Origin: DATLFA01 sp039934635
GTDB taxonomy: Bacteria; Actinomycetota; Acidimicrobiia; Acidimicrobiales; WLNW01
Direction: 5' to 3'
Assembly (NCBI GenBank): GCA_039934635.1
Contig: JBDTLT010000065.1
Coordinates: 1-24,376 of the forward strand
Length of the DNA: 24,376 nt
A program made the translations under genes and the position numbers. A model generated the notes under the pieces. It did no database searches and had not been told where the DNA came from. It saw nothing but the letters and a program-made list of their open reading frames with translations. This document shows, piece after piece, positions 1 to 7,535 of this stretch. Every line of letters begins with the position of its first letter. Position 1 is the stretch's first letter.

Positions 1-166
1 CCGAGATCTGCAGCGCGACTGCATCCAAGAACTTCGCCGAGTCGGGGAAGCCGTTGGCCAACAGCCCGATGGTCGGCGAGCGCGGAATCGAACGTAGTGG
101 GAGGCGTTCGAATGACTGCTTCGCCTCCACGATGGGTGGTCGAGGATCGAGGAACGACACGGGCAT
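1..166 (-). CDS. UGSC-like family protein, 5' end only (runs off the left edge)
   Basis: The reverse strand reads openly from an ATG at 166 to the window edge, giving 55 residues that begin MPVSFLDPRPP and contain TIGLLANGFPDSAKFLDAV. That IGLLxNGxPxxxxxL pattern resembles from memory the N-terminal part of the UGSC family, whose members carry a U/C-G-S-C redox-type motif; that motif would lie outside this window. A TAnnnT box (TACCGT) sits 7 nt before the ATG, which fits a leaderless mRNA. An alternative is a GTG at 172 with GGAGG 8 nt before it. The gene is divergent from the tandem-cupin gene with only 35 bp between the starts. That it is coding is fairly sure; the family name is tentative. 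Confidence 0.6.
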   Translation of the reverse strand, partial: MPVSFLDPRPPIVEAKQSFERLPLRSIPRSPTIGLLANGFPDSAKFLDAVALQIS

Positions 167-173
167 GCACACG

Positions 174-193
174 ACGGTAGCCTCCGCAGGAGG
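174..193. promoter_or_regulatory. Overlapping divergent -10 boxes and shared SD palindrome
   Basis: ACGGTAGCCT (174-183) has the form AnnnTAnnnT, so TAGCCT can serve as a -10 box rightward and TACCGT leftward, sharing the central TA. It is followed by CCTCCGCAGGAGG (181-193), a perfect inverted repeat that gives GGAGG on both strands. The rightward GGAGG lies before the cupin ATG at 202; the leftward one lies before a GTG at 172. No convincing -35 box is visible. Promoter activity is inferred. Confidence 0.4.
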
Positions 194-201
194 GGGTCGA
201 G

Positions 202-1203
202 ATGCTCACATTTCGTCGAGTCGAGACAGGCCACGACGGCGACGGGCGAGCCGTCATTCGATCCGACGCGGCCCCTGTGCGCACCGTGCACGCGCCCAAT
301 GGAGTCTCGGTCAGCGAGTTGCTCTGGCTCGACGGGCCCGTACGCAGCGTCGATGACGGACGCGACCGCATCGATGGTGGCTTCCCGCTCGAACCACCGC
401 CGGGCGGTGCGAGCTTCCGCATCATCTCGATGCCACCCCCGCAGCACGACGCCGACACTGACACCACGTGGCTGCGGGTGCCCGGTGACGATCCCGCGCG
501 ACCGGGCATGCACACGACCGACACACTCGACTTCGTGGTCGTCGTCGACGGCGACATCGTGTTGGGCCTCGACGACGGTGAACATCGACTCGGGCCGGGC
601 GATGTGGTCATCCAGCGCGGCACCGCGCATCGCTGGCGCGTCGTCGGCGATCGTGCGTGTACCTACGGCGTCTTGATGCTGCGCCCCGATCCGGCAGCGC
701 CGGCGACCGACGCGTCGTTGCAACCTCGCGCTACGGCGGCGAGCAGCAACCCGCGCATGCGGCGCCTTGTCACCGGCACCGATGCCAACGGCAAGTCGTT
801 CGCGCAGAGCTTCGGCATGCCCCCCGTTGCCCTCGAGCCCTCAGGGCCGTCGGGCGTGTCACTCATCGACTTCTGGCAGAGCGGCGGCCCGGTGGCCTCG
901 GTGACGCAAGGCGGCGATGCCGATGGGTGGGAGCTCGACCCGGTTGGCGCGGGCGTCTGCTGTCGCAGCCCGCAGCTGCCCGCCGGGATGGACGTCGGTG
1001 ACCGGGGGTGGCACGCCACCGACACGATCGACCTCAACCTCGTGCTGAAGGGCCGGCTCCAGCTCGCGCTACCGGACGGCATCACGACCGTGCTCGGCGC
1101 GGGCGAGACGGTGCTACAGCGCGGCACCAATCATCAGTGGAGCCCGGTCGGCGACGAAGCGACGATGTGGTTCGCGGTGATGTTCGCCGTCACGGCGGCT
1201 TGA
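202..1203 (+). CDS. Tandem-duplicated cupin-domain protein
   Basis: This 333-residue protein is two copies of one cupin module. The first half starts near residue 5 (RRVETGHDGDG) and the second near 187 (RRLVTGTDANG). Each has a motif of type HxTDTxD (H104, H271) followed about 40 residues later by QRGTxHxW (H143, H311), the positions where cupins usually bind a metal. Small cupins with this motif are widespread and mostly of unknown function; some are dioxygenases or isomerases. The start ATG has a strong AGGAGGGGG 5-6 nt before it. It is first in a rightward run with a dioxygenase, an amidohydrolase and a crotonase, so a role in the same catabolic route is likely but unproven. Confidence 0.85.
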   Translation: MLTFRRVETGHDGDGRAVIRSDAAPVRTVHAPNGVSVSELLWLDGPVRSVDDGRDRIDGGFPLEPPPGGASFRIISMPPPQHDADTDTTWLRVPGDDPARPGMHTTDTLDFVVVVDGDIVLGLDDGEHRLGPGDVVIQRGTAHRWRVVGDRACTYGVLMLRPDPAAPATDASLQPRATAASSNPRMRRLVTGTDANGKSFAQSFGMPPVALEPSGPSGVSLIDFWQSGGPVASVTQGGDADGWELDPVGAGVCCRSPQLPAGMDVGDRGWHATDTIDLNLVLKGRLQLALPDGITTVLGAGETVLQRGTNHQWSPVGDEATMWFAVMFAVTAA

Positions 1204-1214
1204 GGCTTCCCACG

Positions 1215-2060
1215 ATGCGCATCGAAGCGACCGACGCAACACTCGGCGCGTTCATCGACGACTTCGACCTGCGCACGATCGATCGCGCGACGTGGCCGGC
1301 GATCGAGCAGGCGTTCCACGAGCACGCCGTGTTGGTGTTTCCCGCACAACATCTCGACGAAGCCGAGCATCTCGCGTTCAGCCGCTGGTTCGGTCCACTC
1401 GAACGAGCAACGGCAATAGCGCGACCCGGACAGCGGGCCGATTTCACGCGCCTGGCCAACACCGATGGCGATGGCGCGGTCGTGCAAGACGCCGAGAGTC
1501 GCGTCGTGCGCTCGCTCGTCGGCAATCAAGAATGGCACTCCGACAGCTCGTTCAAACGCATCGCGGCCAAAGCCTCGATACTCACCGCCGTCGTCGTGCC
1601 GGCGGAGGGCGGCGAGACCGAGTTCGCCGACATGCGGGCGGGTTACGACGCACTGTCCGCCGACGAACAGCAGCGCGTCGATGGGCTCGTCGCCGAGCAT
1701 TCGTTCGCGGGCGACGCCTACCTCACCGACGCCGAGCGCAAGATATTGGCTCCGGTCGAGCACCCGATCGTGCAACGTCATCCCGCGAGCGGGCGGCGGG
1801 CGCTCTTCGTCGGCCGCCACGCCCGCTCGGTCGTCGGCCTCGAAGCCGGTGTGGGGCGGCGCCTGATCGACGATCTTCGCGAAGAGGCGTGCCGACCGCC
1901 GCGCATCTACACCCACCGATGGAGCGCCGGTGATGTCGTCGTATGGGACAACCGCTGCGTATTGCATCGGGGACGCCCGTGGGACATGGCGCAGCCACGG
2001 GTGATGCGCCGCCTCACGATTGCCGGCGACGGTGACCGCAACGAGTGGCTTCTCGATTGA
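1215..2060 (+). CDS. TauD/TfdA-family 2-oxoglutarate-dependent dioxygenase
   Basis: The 281-residue product fits the TauD/TfdA family, Fe(II) enzymes that couple decarboxylation of 2-oxoglutarate to substrate oxidation, often hydroxylation that releases a leaving group. The 2-His-1-Asp iron site is visible: EWHSDSSF (H108, D110) and CVLHRGRPWD (H251). Arginines around 262-266 (PRVMRR) are placed to bind 2-oxoglutarate. The length matches the family. I chose the ATG at 1215 because the protein from there starts like the family; an open frame continues upstream inside the cupin gene, but that part is its shadow. It lies 11 bp after the cupin stop and is probably co-transcribed. The substrate is unknown: taurine-, 2,4-D- and carnitine-type substrates all occur in this family. 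Confidence 0.88.
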   Translation: MRIEATDATLGAFIDDFDLRTIDRATWPAIEQAFHEHAVLVFPAQHLDEAEHLAFSRWFGPLERATAIARPGQRADFTRLANTDGDGAVVQDAESRVVRSLVGNQEWHSDSSFKRIAAKASILTAVVVPAEGGETEFADMRAGYDALSADEQQRVDGLVAEHSFAGDAYLTDAERKILAPVEHPIVQRHPASGRRALFVGRHARSVVGLEAGVGRRLIDDLREEACRPPRIYTHRWSAGDVVVWDNRCVLHRGRPWDMAQPRVMRRLTIAGDGDRNEWLLD

Positions 2061-2082
2061 CCGCTAGGCGAAGGGCCGCTGG

Positions 2083-2088
2083 TACTGT
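2083..2088 (+). promoter_or_regulatory. Candidate -10 box upstream of the first amidohydrolase
   Basis: TACTGT matches TAnnnT and lies in the 62-bp gap after the dioxygenase stop. It would place a transcript start near 2095 and give a leader of about 28 nt that includes the AGAGGA before the ATG at 2123. No clear -35 box is seen, so the amidohydrolase could instead be read only from the upstream promoter. Confidence 0.3.
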
Positions 2089-2122
2089 GCGAATCTCGCG
2101 GATACGACCTCGAGAGGAATCG

Positions 2123-3385
2123 ATGCACGACGACAATGCTCCGGTGATCGTGGTCTCGTCCGACTGCCACATCGGACCACGATTGGTCGACGACCTGCGT
2201 CCCTATTGCCCGGCAACGCACCTCGACGACTTCGACGATTTCGTCGCCCACACACAGGCACTGCGCGCCGACATCTATGCGCGCATGCCATCGCGCGCGT
2301 CATCCGCGTTCACCCGCAACCAGAGCACACCCGGTCACTACGACAGCGATGCACGGTTGCACGATCTCGACCGCGATGGCGTTGCCGCCGAGATCATCTT
2401 TCACGGCAGCCAGAACGAAGAGTCCATCCCGTTCGGCACCTTCGTCGTGTTCATCGACCCGTCCACCACCGACAAGAGCCTGATCGCGCTCGGCCGCCAC
2501 ATCTACAACGAGTGGCTCGCCGACTTCTGCGCACTCGCACCGGCGCGTCGCGTCGGCCTCGCCCAACTTCCGCTGTGGGACATCGACGCCGCGGTCACAG
2601 AGGTCGAGTGGGCACACGAACACGGCCTGCGCGGCATCAACTTTCCCGCACCTCGTCCCGGTGTACCGATGTACAACGACCGCGCGTGGGAGCGGTTCTG
2701 GGCGGTCTGCGCCGAGCGCCGCATGACGTTGACGTGTCACTCGGGCGCCGGTGACCCCACCGCATGGACCGGCCCCGAAGCCACCGCTTTGCTGTCCATC
2801 GAGTCGGGCGGGTGGTTCAGTCGGCGAGCGCTGCATCAGATGATCTTCGGCGGAGTGTTCGAGCGCCACCCCGAACTGCAACTCGTGCTCACCGAGCAAC
2901 CCGGCGACTGGTGGCCCTACACACTGCGAGAGCTCGACTCGGCATGGATGGCGCACTCGCACGCATTTCGCGATCAGGTACCGCACTTACCGAGCGAGTA
3001 TTGCGCCCGCAACGTCTCCGTGGGCAGTAGTTTCCTCGCCCACTTCGAAGCAGAGGCGGCGGTGCGCGACGGCTACGTCGACAAGATCCTGTGGGGTTCC
3101 GACTACCCGCACATGGAAGGCACGTACCAACGCCCGGACCACGACGACGACCCGTCGATGGGCCTGCTCGCAATGCGCCACACATTTGCCGGCCTCGACC
3201 CCGCCGCGGTCAGAGCGATGGCGGGCGAAAATGCGATGCGCGTCTACGGGCTCGATTCGGCCGAACTGCTCGGTGTCGCGACACGTATCGGCGCGCCAAC
3301 GGTCGTCGAGCTCACCACCGCCATCGACGCCGTACCCGCTGACGGTGGTTCACTGGCATTTCGCACATTCGGCCCGTGGGCATGA
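2123..3385 (+). CDS. Amidohydrolase family 2 (ACMSD-like TIM-barrel metal hydrolase or decarboxylase)
   Basis: The 420-residue protein has the signatures of the amidohydrolase-2 group, which includes aminocarboxymuconate-semialdehyde decarboxylase and related decarboxylases and hydrolases. An N-terminal metal motif DCH is at D14 and H16 (SSDCHIGP). Later come LTCHSGAGDP, the helix pattern MIFGGVFERHPELQLVLTE and the C-terminal ILWGSDYPHMEGTY that carries the barrel-end Asp. The ATG at 2123 has AGAGGA 4-5 nt before it; an open frame reaches upstream to 2045 but lacks family similarity. Its stop overlaps the crotonase start (ATGA), so the two are translationally coupled. The reaction is probably C-C or C-N hydrolysis or decarboxylation of a small carboxylate; the substrate is unknown. 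Confidence 0.85.
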   Translation: MHDDNAPVIVVSSDCHIGPRLVDDLRPYCPATHLDDFDDFVAHTQALRADIYARMPSRASSAFTRNQSTPGHYDSDARLHDLDRDGVAAEIIFHGSQNEESIPFGTFVVFIDPSTTDKSLIALGRHIYNEWLADFCALAPARRVGLAQLPLWDIDAAVTEVEWAHEHGLRGINFPAPRPGVPMYNDRAWERFWAVCAERRMTLTCHSGAGDPTAWTGPEATALLSIESGGWFSRRALHQMIFGGVFERHPELQLVLTEQPGDWWPYTLRELDSAWMAHSHAFRDQVPHLPSEYCARNVSVGSSFLAHFEAEAAVRDGYVDKILWGSDYPHMEGTYQRPDHDDDPSMGLLAMRHTFAGLDPAAVRAMAGENAMRVYGLDSAELLGVATRIGAPTVVELTTAIDAVPADGGSLAFRTFGPWA

Positions 3386-4191
3386 CGGCGGCCGCTGCTC
3401 CGCTCGTCGTCCGCGAAGATCGTGGAGGGCGCGTCGCCGGCCTCGTGCTCAACCGTCCCGACAAGCTCAACGCGATCAGTCGCGAGATGATCGCGGACCT
3501 CGTCGCGGCAGTCGACGAGTGTGTGCGCGACCCATCGGTCGGGGTGATCGTCATCCGCGGTGAGGGTCGCGCCTTCGCCGCGGGGGCAGACGCGTCGCCG
3601 AGCGGCGCGATGCGCGATCGATCGGCCAACACCAACCGCGAAGAAGTGCTCGACGAACTCTGGGGGCGGTTCATGTGCCTGTGGGACGCGCCCAAGCCCG
3701 TCATTGCACAAGTGCACGGCTATTGCCTCGGCGCGGGCACGATCCTTTGCAGCTTTGCCGACATCGTGGTCGTCGCCGATGACAGCGAGATCGGTTGGCC
3801 GAGCCTGCCTCTCGGCGGGGGCGTCGAAGAAGTCTTGTTCGCGTTCTACGTCGGGGCGCGCAAGGCCAAGGAGTACGCATTCCAAACCGCGACACGCATC
3901 GACGGCCGCGAAGCGTACGAGGTCGGTTGGGCGAACCGATCGGTGCCCGCAGAACAACTCCACGAGACCGTGCAACGTATGGCCGAACGGATGGCGCGCA
4001 CACCACCGGGCCTGTTGCGACTCAAGAAAGAGTCGATCAACCGCGTCGTCGATCAAATGGGATTCCGCGACGCGGTTCGCGTCAGCGCGGCGTGGTGTGT
4101 GTTGAGCCACACCGACCCTGGCGTCGCCGCCGTGCTCGATCGTGTGCGCGCGCAAGGCATCAAGGCGACGATCGCCGAATACAACGAGTGA
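3382..4191 (+). CDS. Crotonase-fold (enoyl-CoA hydratase/isomerase superfamily) protein lacking both hydratase glutamates
   Basis: This 269-residue protein has the crotonase fold: NRPDKLNAIS near residue 24, the first oxyanion-hole segment AFAAGAD (64-70) and the second, GYCLGAGT (113-120). Aligned without gaps to the classical hydratase GGGCEL...QPE stretch, the two catalytic glutamates fall on I121 and S141. It is therefore unlikely to be a standard enoyl-CoA hydratase; other superfamily reactions such as isomerisation, C-C hydrolysis or thioester hydrolysis should be considered. The start is the ATG at 3382 that overlaps the amidohydrolase stop; a GTG two codons upstream is possible. It converges on the acyl-CoA synthetase gene with 4 bp between the stops, and that ligase could make its CoA substrate. 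Confidence 0.85.
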   Translation: MTAAAAPLVVREDRGGRVAGLVLNRPDKLNAISREMIADLVAAVDECVRDPSVGVIVIRGEGRAFAAGADASPSGAMRDRSANTNREEVLDELWGRFMCLWDAPKPVIAQVHGYCLGAGTILCSFADIVVVADDSEIGWPSLPLGGGVEEVLFAFYVGARKAKEYAFQTATRIDGREAYEVGWANRSVPAEQLHETVQRMAERMARTPPGLLRLKKESINRVVDQMGFRDAVRVSAAWCVLSHTDPGVAAVLDRVRAQGIKATIAEYNE

Positions 4192-4198
4192 TCGATCA
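4189..4198. repeat. Palindrome joining two convergent stop codons
   Basis: TGATCGATCA is a perfect 10-bp palindrome. Its first three bases are the crotonase stop and its last three, read on the other strand, are the acyl-CoA synthetase stop. No hairpin terminator is visible at this junction. Confidence 0.6.
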
Positions 4199-5713
4199 GC
4201 GCGCGTCGGTGTCGGCTGCCGCGTCGGCTTCGACGGCCGTGAGCGCGCGCTTGTCGATCTTCAACATCGCGGTCATCGGTAGTGCATCGACGACGCGCAA
4301 TGCTTCGGGCAATTTGAACTTCGCAATGTGTTCCGCGCCGAACGAACGCAACTCGTCGAGCCGCGGGGGATCAGTCAGGTCGCGGGGGACCACGACCGCG
4401 ACGCCGATCGAGCCCATCACTGCGTCGGGTCGCGCGACCACCGTCACTTGCGCAACCTTGGGATGCCACGACAGCACATGCTCGGCCTCTTTGGGGAAGA
4501 TCACATAGCCGCCACGTGAATAGCTGTCGCCCTGCCGTCCGAGCAGACGCAGGCAACCGTGGTCGTCGATGACGCCCTGGTCGTTCGTGTGGACCCAACC
4601 GTCGCGAAGCGCGCGGTGGGTGGCCTCGGGGTTGCGCCAATACTCCCGCATGTTCGTGGGCGAGCGCAGGCACACCTCGCCCACCTCACCCTCAGGTAGA
4701 GGTTGACGTTCAACGTCGGTGATCTGCACTTCGATGCCCGGCCGCGGGTGTCCCACGGTGTACAACATCTCTTCCTCGGAGGCGTCGATCCACGTGAAGC
4801 AACCGGAACCCCCGGTCTCGGTCAGCGCGTATCGCTGCGTCCAGTCGGCGGCGAAGCGTTCGCGGGCTTCGCGGATCAACGAACCGGGCGCCGCAGCACC
4901 GCCACAAACGATCAGGCGGGTGTGCGTGAAGTCGTGACTGTCGAAGCCGGGGTCGCGCAGTAACAACGCGATCTGTGGTGCAACGCCACCCACCGCCGGC
5001 ATGCGATAGCGCGCCACCGTGTCGAGGACGACATCGCTGCGCCACGGTTCTATGACGTGGTAGGTGGTACCGGCCCAAAATTGTGCGGGGACTTTCGCCA
5101 TGAAACCGACGTGGCAGAACTGCGTGTTACCGGTGATCGCGCCGCCTTCGCCCCAACCATTGCCGACGTCGACGGCAGCGTTGTTGTAGAGGAGTTGCTC
5201 GGTGAATACGGCGCCCTTCGGCAGGCCTGTCGTGCCCGATGTGAAGACGATCGCCACGACACGATCACGATCGTCGGCCAACGCCGGTGGCGCCTCGCCG
5301 CGTGCGCGCACATCCGCCAGCAATGCGTCGGGATGGTCGGCGACCGAGATCTCGATCGTGTTCGCATCGATGCGCATCGGCGCGGCAAGCAGATCGGTCG
5401 CGATCACGTGATCTGCTTGCGCGCATTCGTTGACGAGCGTCGACCGCTCGGGTGGAGCGAGCTTGGGGTTGACGCCGGCGCTGATCGCGCCGAGCTTGGC
5501 CAACGCGCCGTAGGCGATCACATAGTCAGGAGTCGACGGCAGCGCGAGCGCGACGACATGGCCGTGCTCGACGCCACGACGCGCAAGCCCCACGGCAGCT
5601 TCGTCGGTGAGCCGGTCGAGGTCGCCGAAGCTGAAGTGCCAACCGGTGCTCGAATACATCGCGGGCCGATCACGGTATTCACGTGCCGCGTGAGCAATCG
5701 CAGCAGCAAACAC
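4196..5713 (-). CDS. AMP-dependent acyl-CoA synthetase/ligase
   Basis: The 505-residue protein is an ANL-superfamily ligase, which activates a carboxylate with ATP to an acyl-adenylate and then forms the CoA thioester. The motifs appear in order: the phosphate-binding loop FTSGTTGLPKG (157-167), QRYALTETGG (293-302), GWVHTNDQG (372-380), GRQGDSYSRGGYVIFPKEAE (392-411) and the C-terminal MLKIDKR with the adenylation lysine at K485. The usual TGD is TND here and the usual GK before the lysine is LK, both mild variations. The start is a GTG with GAGG 7 nt before it. It converges on the crotonase and is divergent from the first D-aminoacylase-like gene. The acid it activates is unknown; medium-chain or aromatic acids are likely. 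Confidence 0.9.
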   Translation of the reverse strand: MFAAAIAHAAREYRDRPAMYSSTGWHFSFGDLDRLTDEAAVGLARRGVEHGHVVALALPSTPDYVIAYGALAKLGAISAGVNPKLAPPERSTLVNECAQADHVIATDLLAAPMRIDANTIEISVADHPDALLADVRARGEAPPALADDRDRVVAIVFTSGTTGLPKGAVFTEQLLYNNAAVDVGNGWGEGGAITGNTQFCHVGFMAKVPAQFWAGTTYHVIEPWRSDVVLDTVARYRMPAVGGVAPQIALLLRDPGFDSHDFTHTRLIVCGGAAAPGSLIREARERFAADWTQRYALTETGGSGCFTWIDASEEEMLYTVGHPRPGIEVQITDVERQPLPEGEVGEVCLRSPTNMREYWRNPEATHRALRDGWVHTNDQGVIDDHGCLRLLGRQGDSYSRGGYVIFPKEAEHVLSWHPKVAQVTVVARPDAVMGSIGVAVVVPRDLTDPPRLDELRSFGAEHIAKFKLPEALRVVDALPMTAMLKIDKRALTAVEADAAADTDAR

Positions 5714-5753
5714 CCGCCCACCTCACTCTGCTTCCCCCGGACCTCGATCGAAC

Positions 5754-5766
5754 ACGGTAGTACCCT
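5754..5766. promoter_or_regulatory. Back-to-back divergent -10 boxes (ligase / D-aminoacylase-like gene)
   Basis: In the 86-bp gap, TACCCT (5761-5766, rightward) and TACCGT (5759-5754, leftward) both match TAnnnT. They would give leaders of about 27 and 33 nt, each containing an SD sequence before its start codon. The -35 regions are not recognisable. This is inference from pattern and spacing. Confidence 0.35.
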
Positions 5767-5799
5767 CGGCCCGGCTCGTTGCGTATCGAAGGGAACCGC

Positions 5800-7464
5800 G
5801 TGGCCGAACTCGTCATCAAAGGTGGGACAGTGCTCGACGGCACCGGCGGGCTGCCGCGGCAGGCCGACGTGGCCATCAGCGCTGGTCGCATCGAAGAGAT
5901 CGCCAATGGGCTGAAGGGCGACATCGAACTCGACGCAACCGGCCACTACGTTTCGCCGGGGTTCATCGACATCCATACCCACTACGACGCGCAGGTGTTC
6001 TGGGACCCCGCGCTCACGCCGTCGTGCTTCCACGGCGTGACCACTGTCGTGGCGGGCAACTGCGGGTTCTCGCTGGCGCCGACTCGCCCCGAACACCGCG
6101 ACAACGTGCTCGGCATCCTCGAGAACGTCGAAGACATGAACCGCGCCAGCCTCGACGATGGCATCGTGTGGGATTTCGAAACCTTCCCTGAGTACCTCGC
6201 GTCGATCGAACGACGCGGGCTGCTGCTCAACTTCGGCGCGTTCATCGGCCACACGCCCCTGCGATTGTTCGTGATGGGCGACGACTTCGAGCGCACCGCC
6301 ACGACGCAAGAGATCGACAAGATGCGAGCGGTCGTGCGCGACGCAATGCAGGCGGGCGCGGCGGGATTCGCCTCGAGCTTCGGAGTGCTGCATCAAGATT
6401 CGAAGGGCCGCAAGGTGCCGAGTCGTCACGCCGACGCGACCGAGCTGGCGGCGCTCTTCGCAGTGCTCGGCGAGGAACACCGAGGCGTCGTCTCGATCTC
6501 GCCTGGCGGCCCGTGCTCACACGCCGATCTCTATGCGCTGCAACCAAAGATTGGAGTGCCGTTCACCTATGGCGCGTTGCTGAGCGACCCCGAAGGTGAC
6601 TTCCGCCGGCGCGTCGATCTCAATTCGCGGGGCTGGGCCGACGGCGTCGAAGTGTGGCCGCAGGTGACCTCACGTCCGGTGACCCTCGAGTTCACGATGG
6701 CCCACGGCGGTCTGCTTGCGGCCAACTCCGAGTTCCGGGCGCTGATGGGTTCGTCGCTCGCGGCCCGTCGGTCGGCCTACACCGACCCGGCGTGGCGGGC
6801 GCGCACCATCGACGCCTTCTCGCGTCAGCGGTCGCTGCTCCCGCGCTGGGACACCTACGTGATCACCCGGTGCGACCACGACCCCGCGCTCGTCGGCCGT
6901 CATCTGGCGGCGGTCGCCGGCGAGCGGGCAACCACCCCGTTCGAGGCCGCGCTCGATCTCGCCCTGGGCGAAGAAGGGCTCGCGCTGACGTTGCACGGCA
7001 TCGTGTCGAACGACGACCCCGTGGCCGTCGCCGATCTGTTGCGCGATGAGCACTGCACGCTCGGCTTGTCCGACGCGGGTGCCCACGTGAGCCAGCTCTG
7101 CGACGCGTCGCAGGCCACCGATTTCCTCGGTGAATGGGTGCGCGAACGTGAGGTCATGTCGTGGGCGAGCGCGGTGCGCAAGTTGACCGGAGTGCAAGCC
7201 GATCTCATGGGCTTCGCCGATCGCGGCTATGTGCGCCAGGGGGCGTGGGCCGACGTTGTCGTGTTCGATCCGGCGACGGTCGGGCCCGGTGCGGTACGCC
7301 GCGTGCGCGACTTCCCCGGCAACGCCGAACGGCTCACCGCGGACGCGCCGACCGGCGTCACGCACGTCCTCGTCAACGGTGTGCCGATTCGCCGTGACGG
7401 TGCGATGGTGGCGAGCGCGCTCGACGCCCGCCCCGGCCGCGTCGTCAAGTCGTCCGTCCGCTAA
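5800..7464 (+). CDS. D-aminoacylase-like amidohydrolase (N-acyl-D-amino-acid deacylase family), paralogue 1
   Basis: The 554-residue protein begins MAELVIKGGTVLDGTGG and ends with the composite beta-sandwich typical of urease-type amidohydrolases (ADVVVFDPATV, then THVLVNGVP). The metal motif DIHTHYDAQ gives H59 and H61, GNCGF gives C88 at the spacing known from D-aminoacylase, and SDAGAH gives the barrel-end Asp. The stretch where D-aminoacylases carry two further zinc histidines looks different here (SISPGGPCSHADLY), so it may belong to a side branch with another substrate. I chose the GTG at 5800, which has AAGGGA 5 nt before it, over the TTG at 5779. It is a paralogue of the gene at 8717. 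Deacylation or ring opening of an amide is the likely chemistry. Confidence 0.82.
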   Translation: MAELVIKGGTVLDGTGGLPRQADVAISAGRIEEIANGLKGDIELDATGHYVSPGFIDIHTHYDAQVFWDPALTPSCFHGVTTVVAGNCGFSLAPTRPEHRDNVLGILENVEDMNRASLDDGIVWDFETFPEYLASIERRGLLLNFGAFIGHTPLRLFVMGDDFERTATTQEIDKMRAVVRDAMQAGAAGFASSFGVLHQDSKGRKVPSRHADATELAALFAVLGEEHRGVVSISPGGPCSHADLYALQPKIGVPFTYGALLSDPEGDFRRRVDLNSRGWADGVEVWPQVTSRPVTLEFTMAHGGLLAANSEFRALMGSSLAARRSAYTDPAWRARTIDAFSRQRSLLPRWDTYVITRCDHDPALVGRHLAAVAGERATTPFEAALDLALGEEGLALTLHGIVSNDDPVAVADLLRDEHCTLGLSDAGAHVSQLCDASQATDFLGEWVREREVMSWASAVRKLTGVQADLMGFADRGYVRQGAWADVVVFDPATVGPGAVRRVRDFPGNAERLTADAPTGVTHVLVNGVPIRRDGAMVASALDARPGRVVKSSVR

Positions 7465-7475
7465 TCCTCGCGAAA

Positions 7476-7535
7476 CCACTCGTTCTCGCTGTCAAACGTG
7501 GGCTGTCAGCCCACGTTCGACAGCGAGTTCGGTGG
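7476..7535. terminator. Strong hairpin between convergent genes, likely bidirectional terminator
   Basis: The arms 7485-7504 and 7508-7527 pair over 20 positions with a single mismatch and a 3-nt loop. A second block (CCAC 7476-7479 with GTGG 7532-7535, plus 7481-7482 with 7530-7531) extends the stem. In the leftward RNA the mismatch becomes a G-U wobble, so that strand folds best. The stop codon of the leftward amidohydrolase lies at the loop, and the rightward stop is 12 nt before the structure. No T-run follows on either side, so it may terminate without one or act as a 3'-end stabiliser. Confidence 0.65.

Noticed and set aside
5057..5914. A rightward open frame of 285 codons antisense to the acyl-CoA synthetase
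   Set aside because: The ligase on the other strand has all its motifs in order, while this frame resembles nothing and runs through the divergent promoter.
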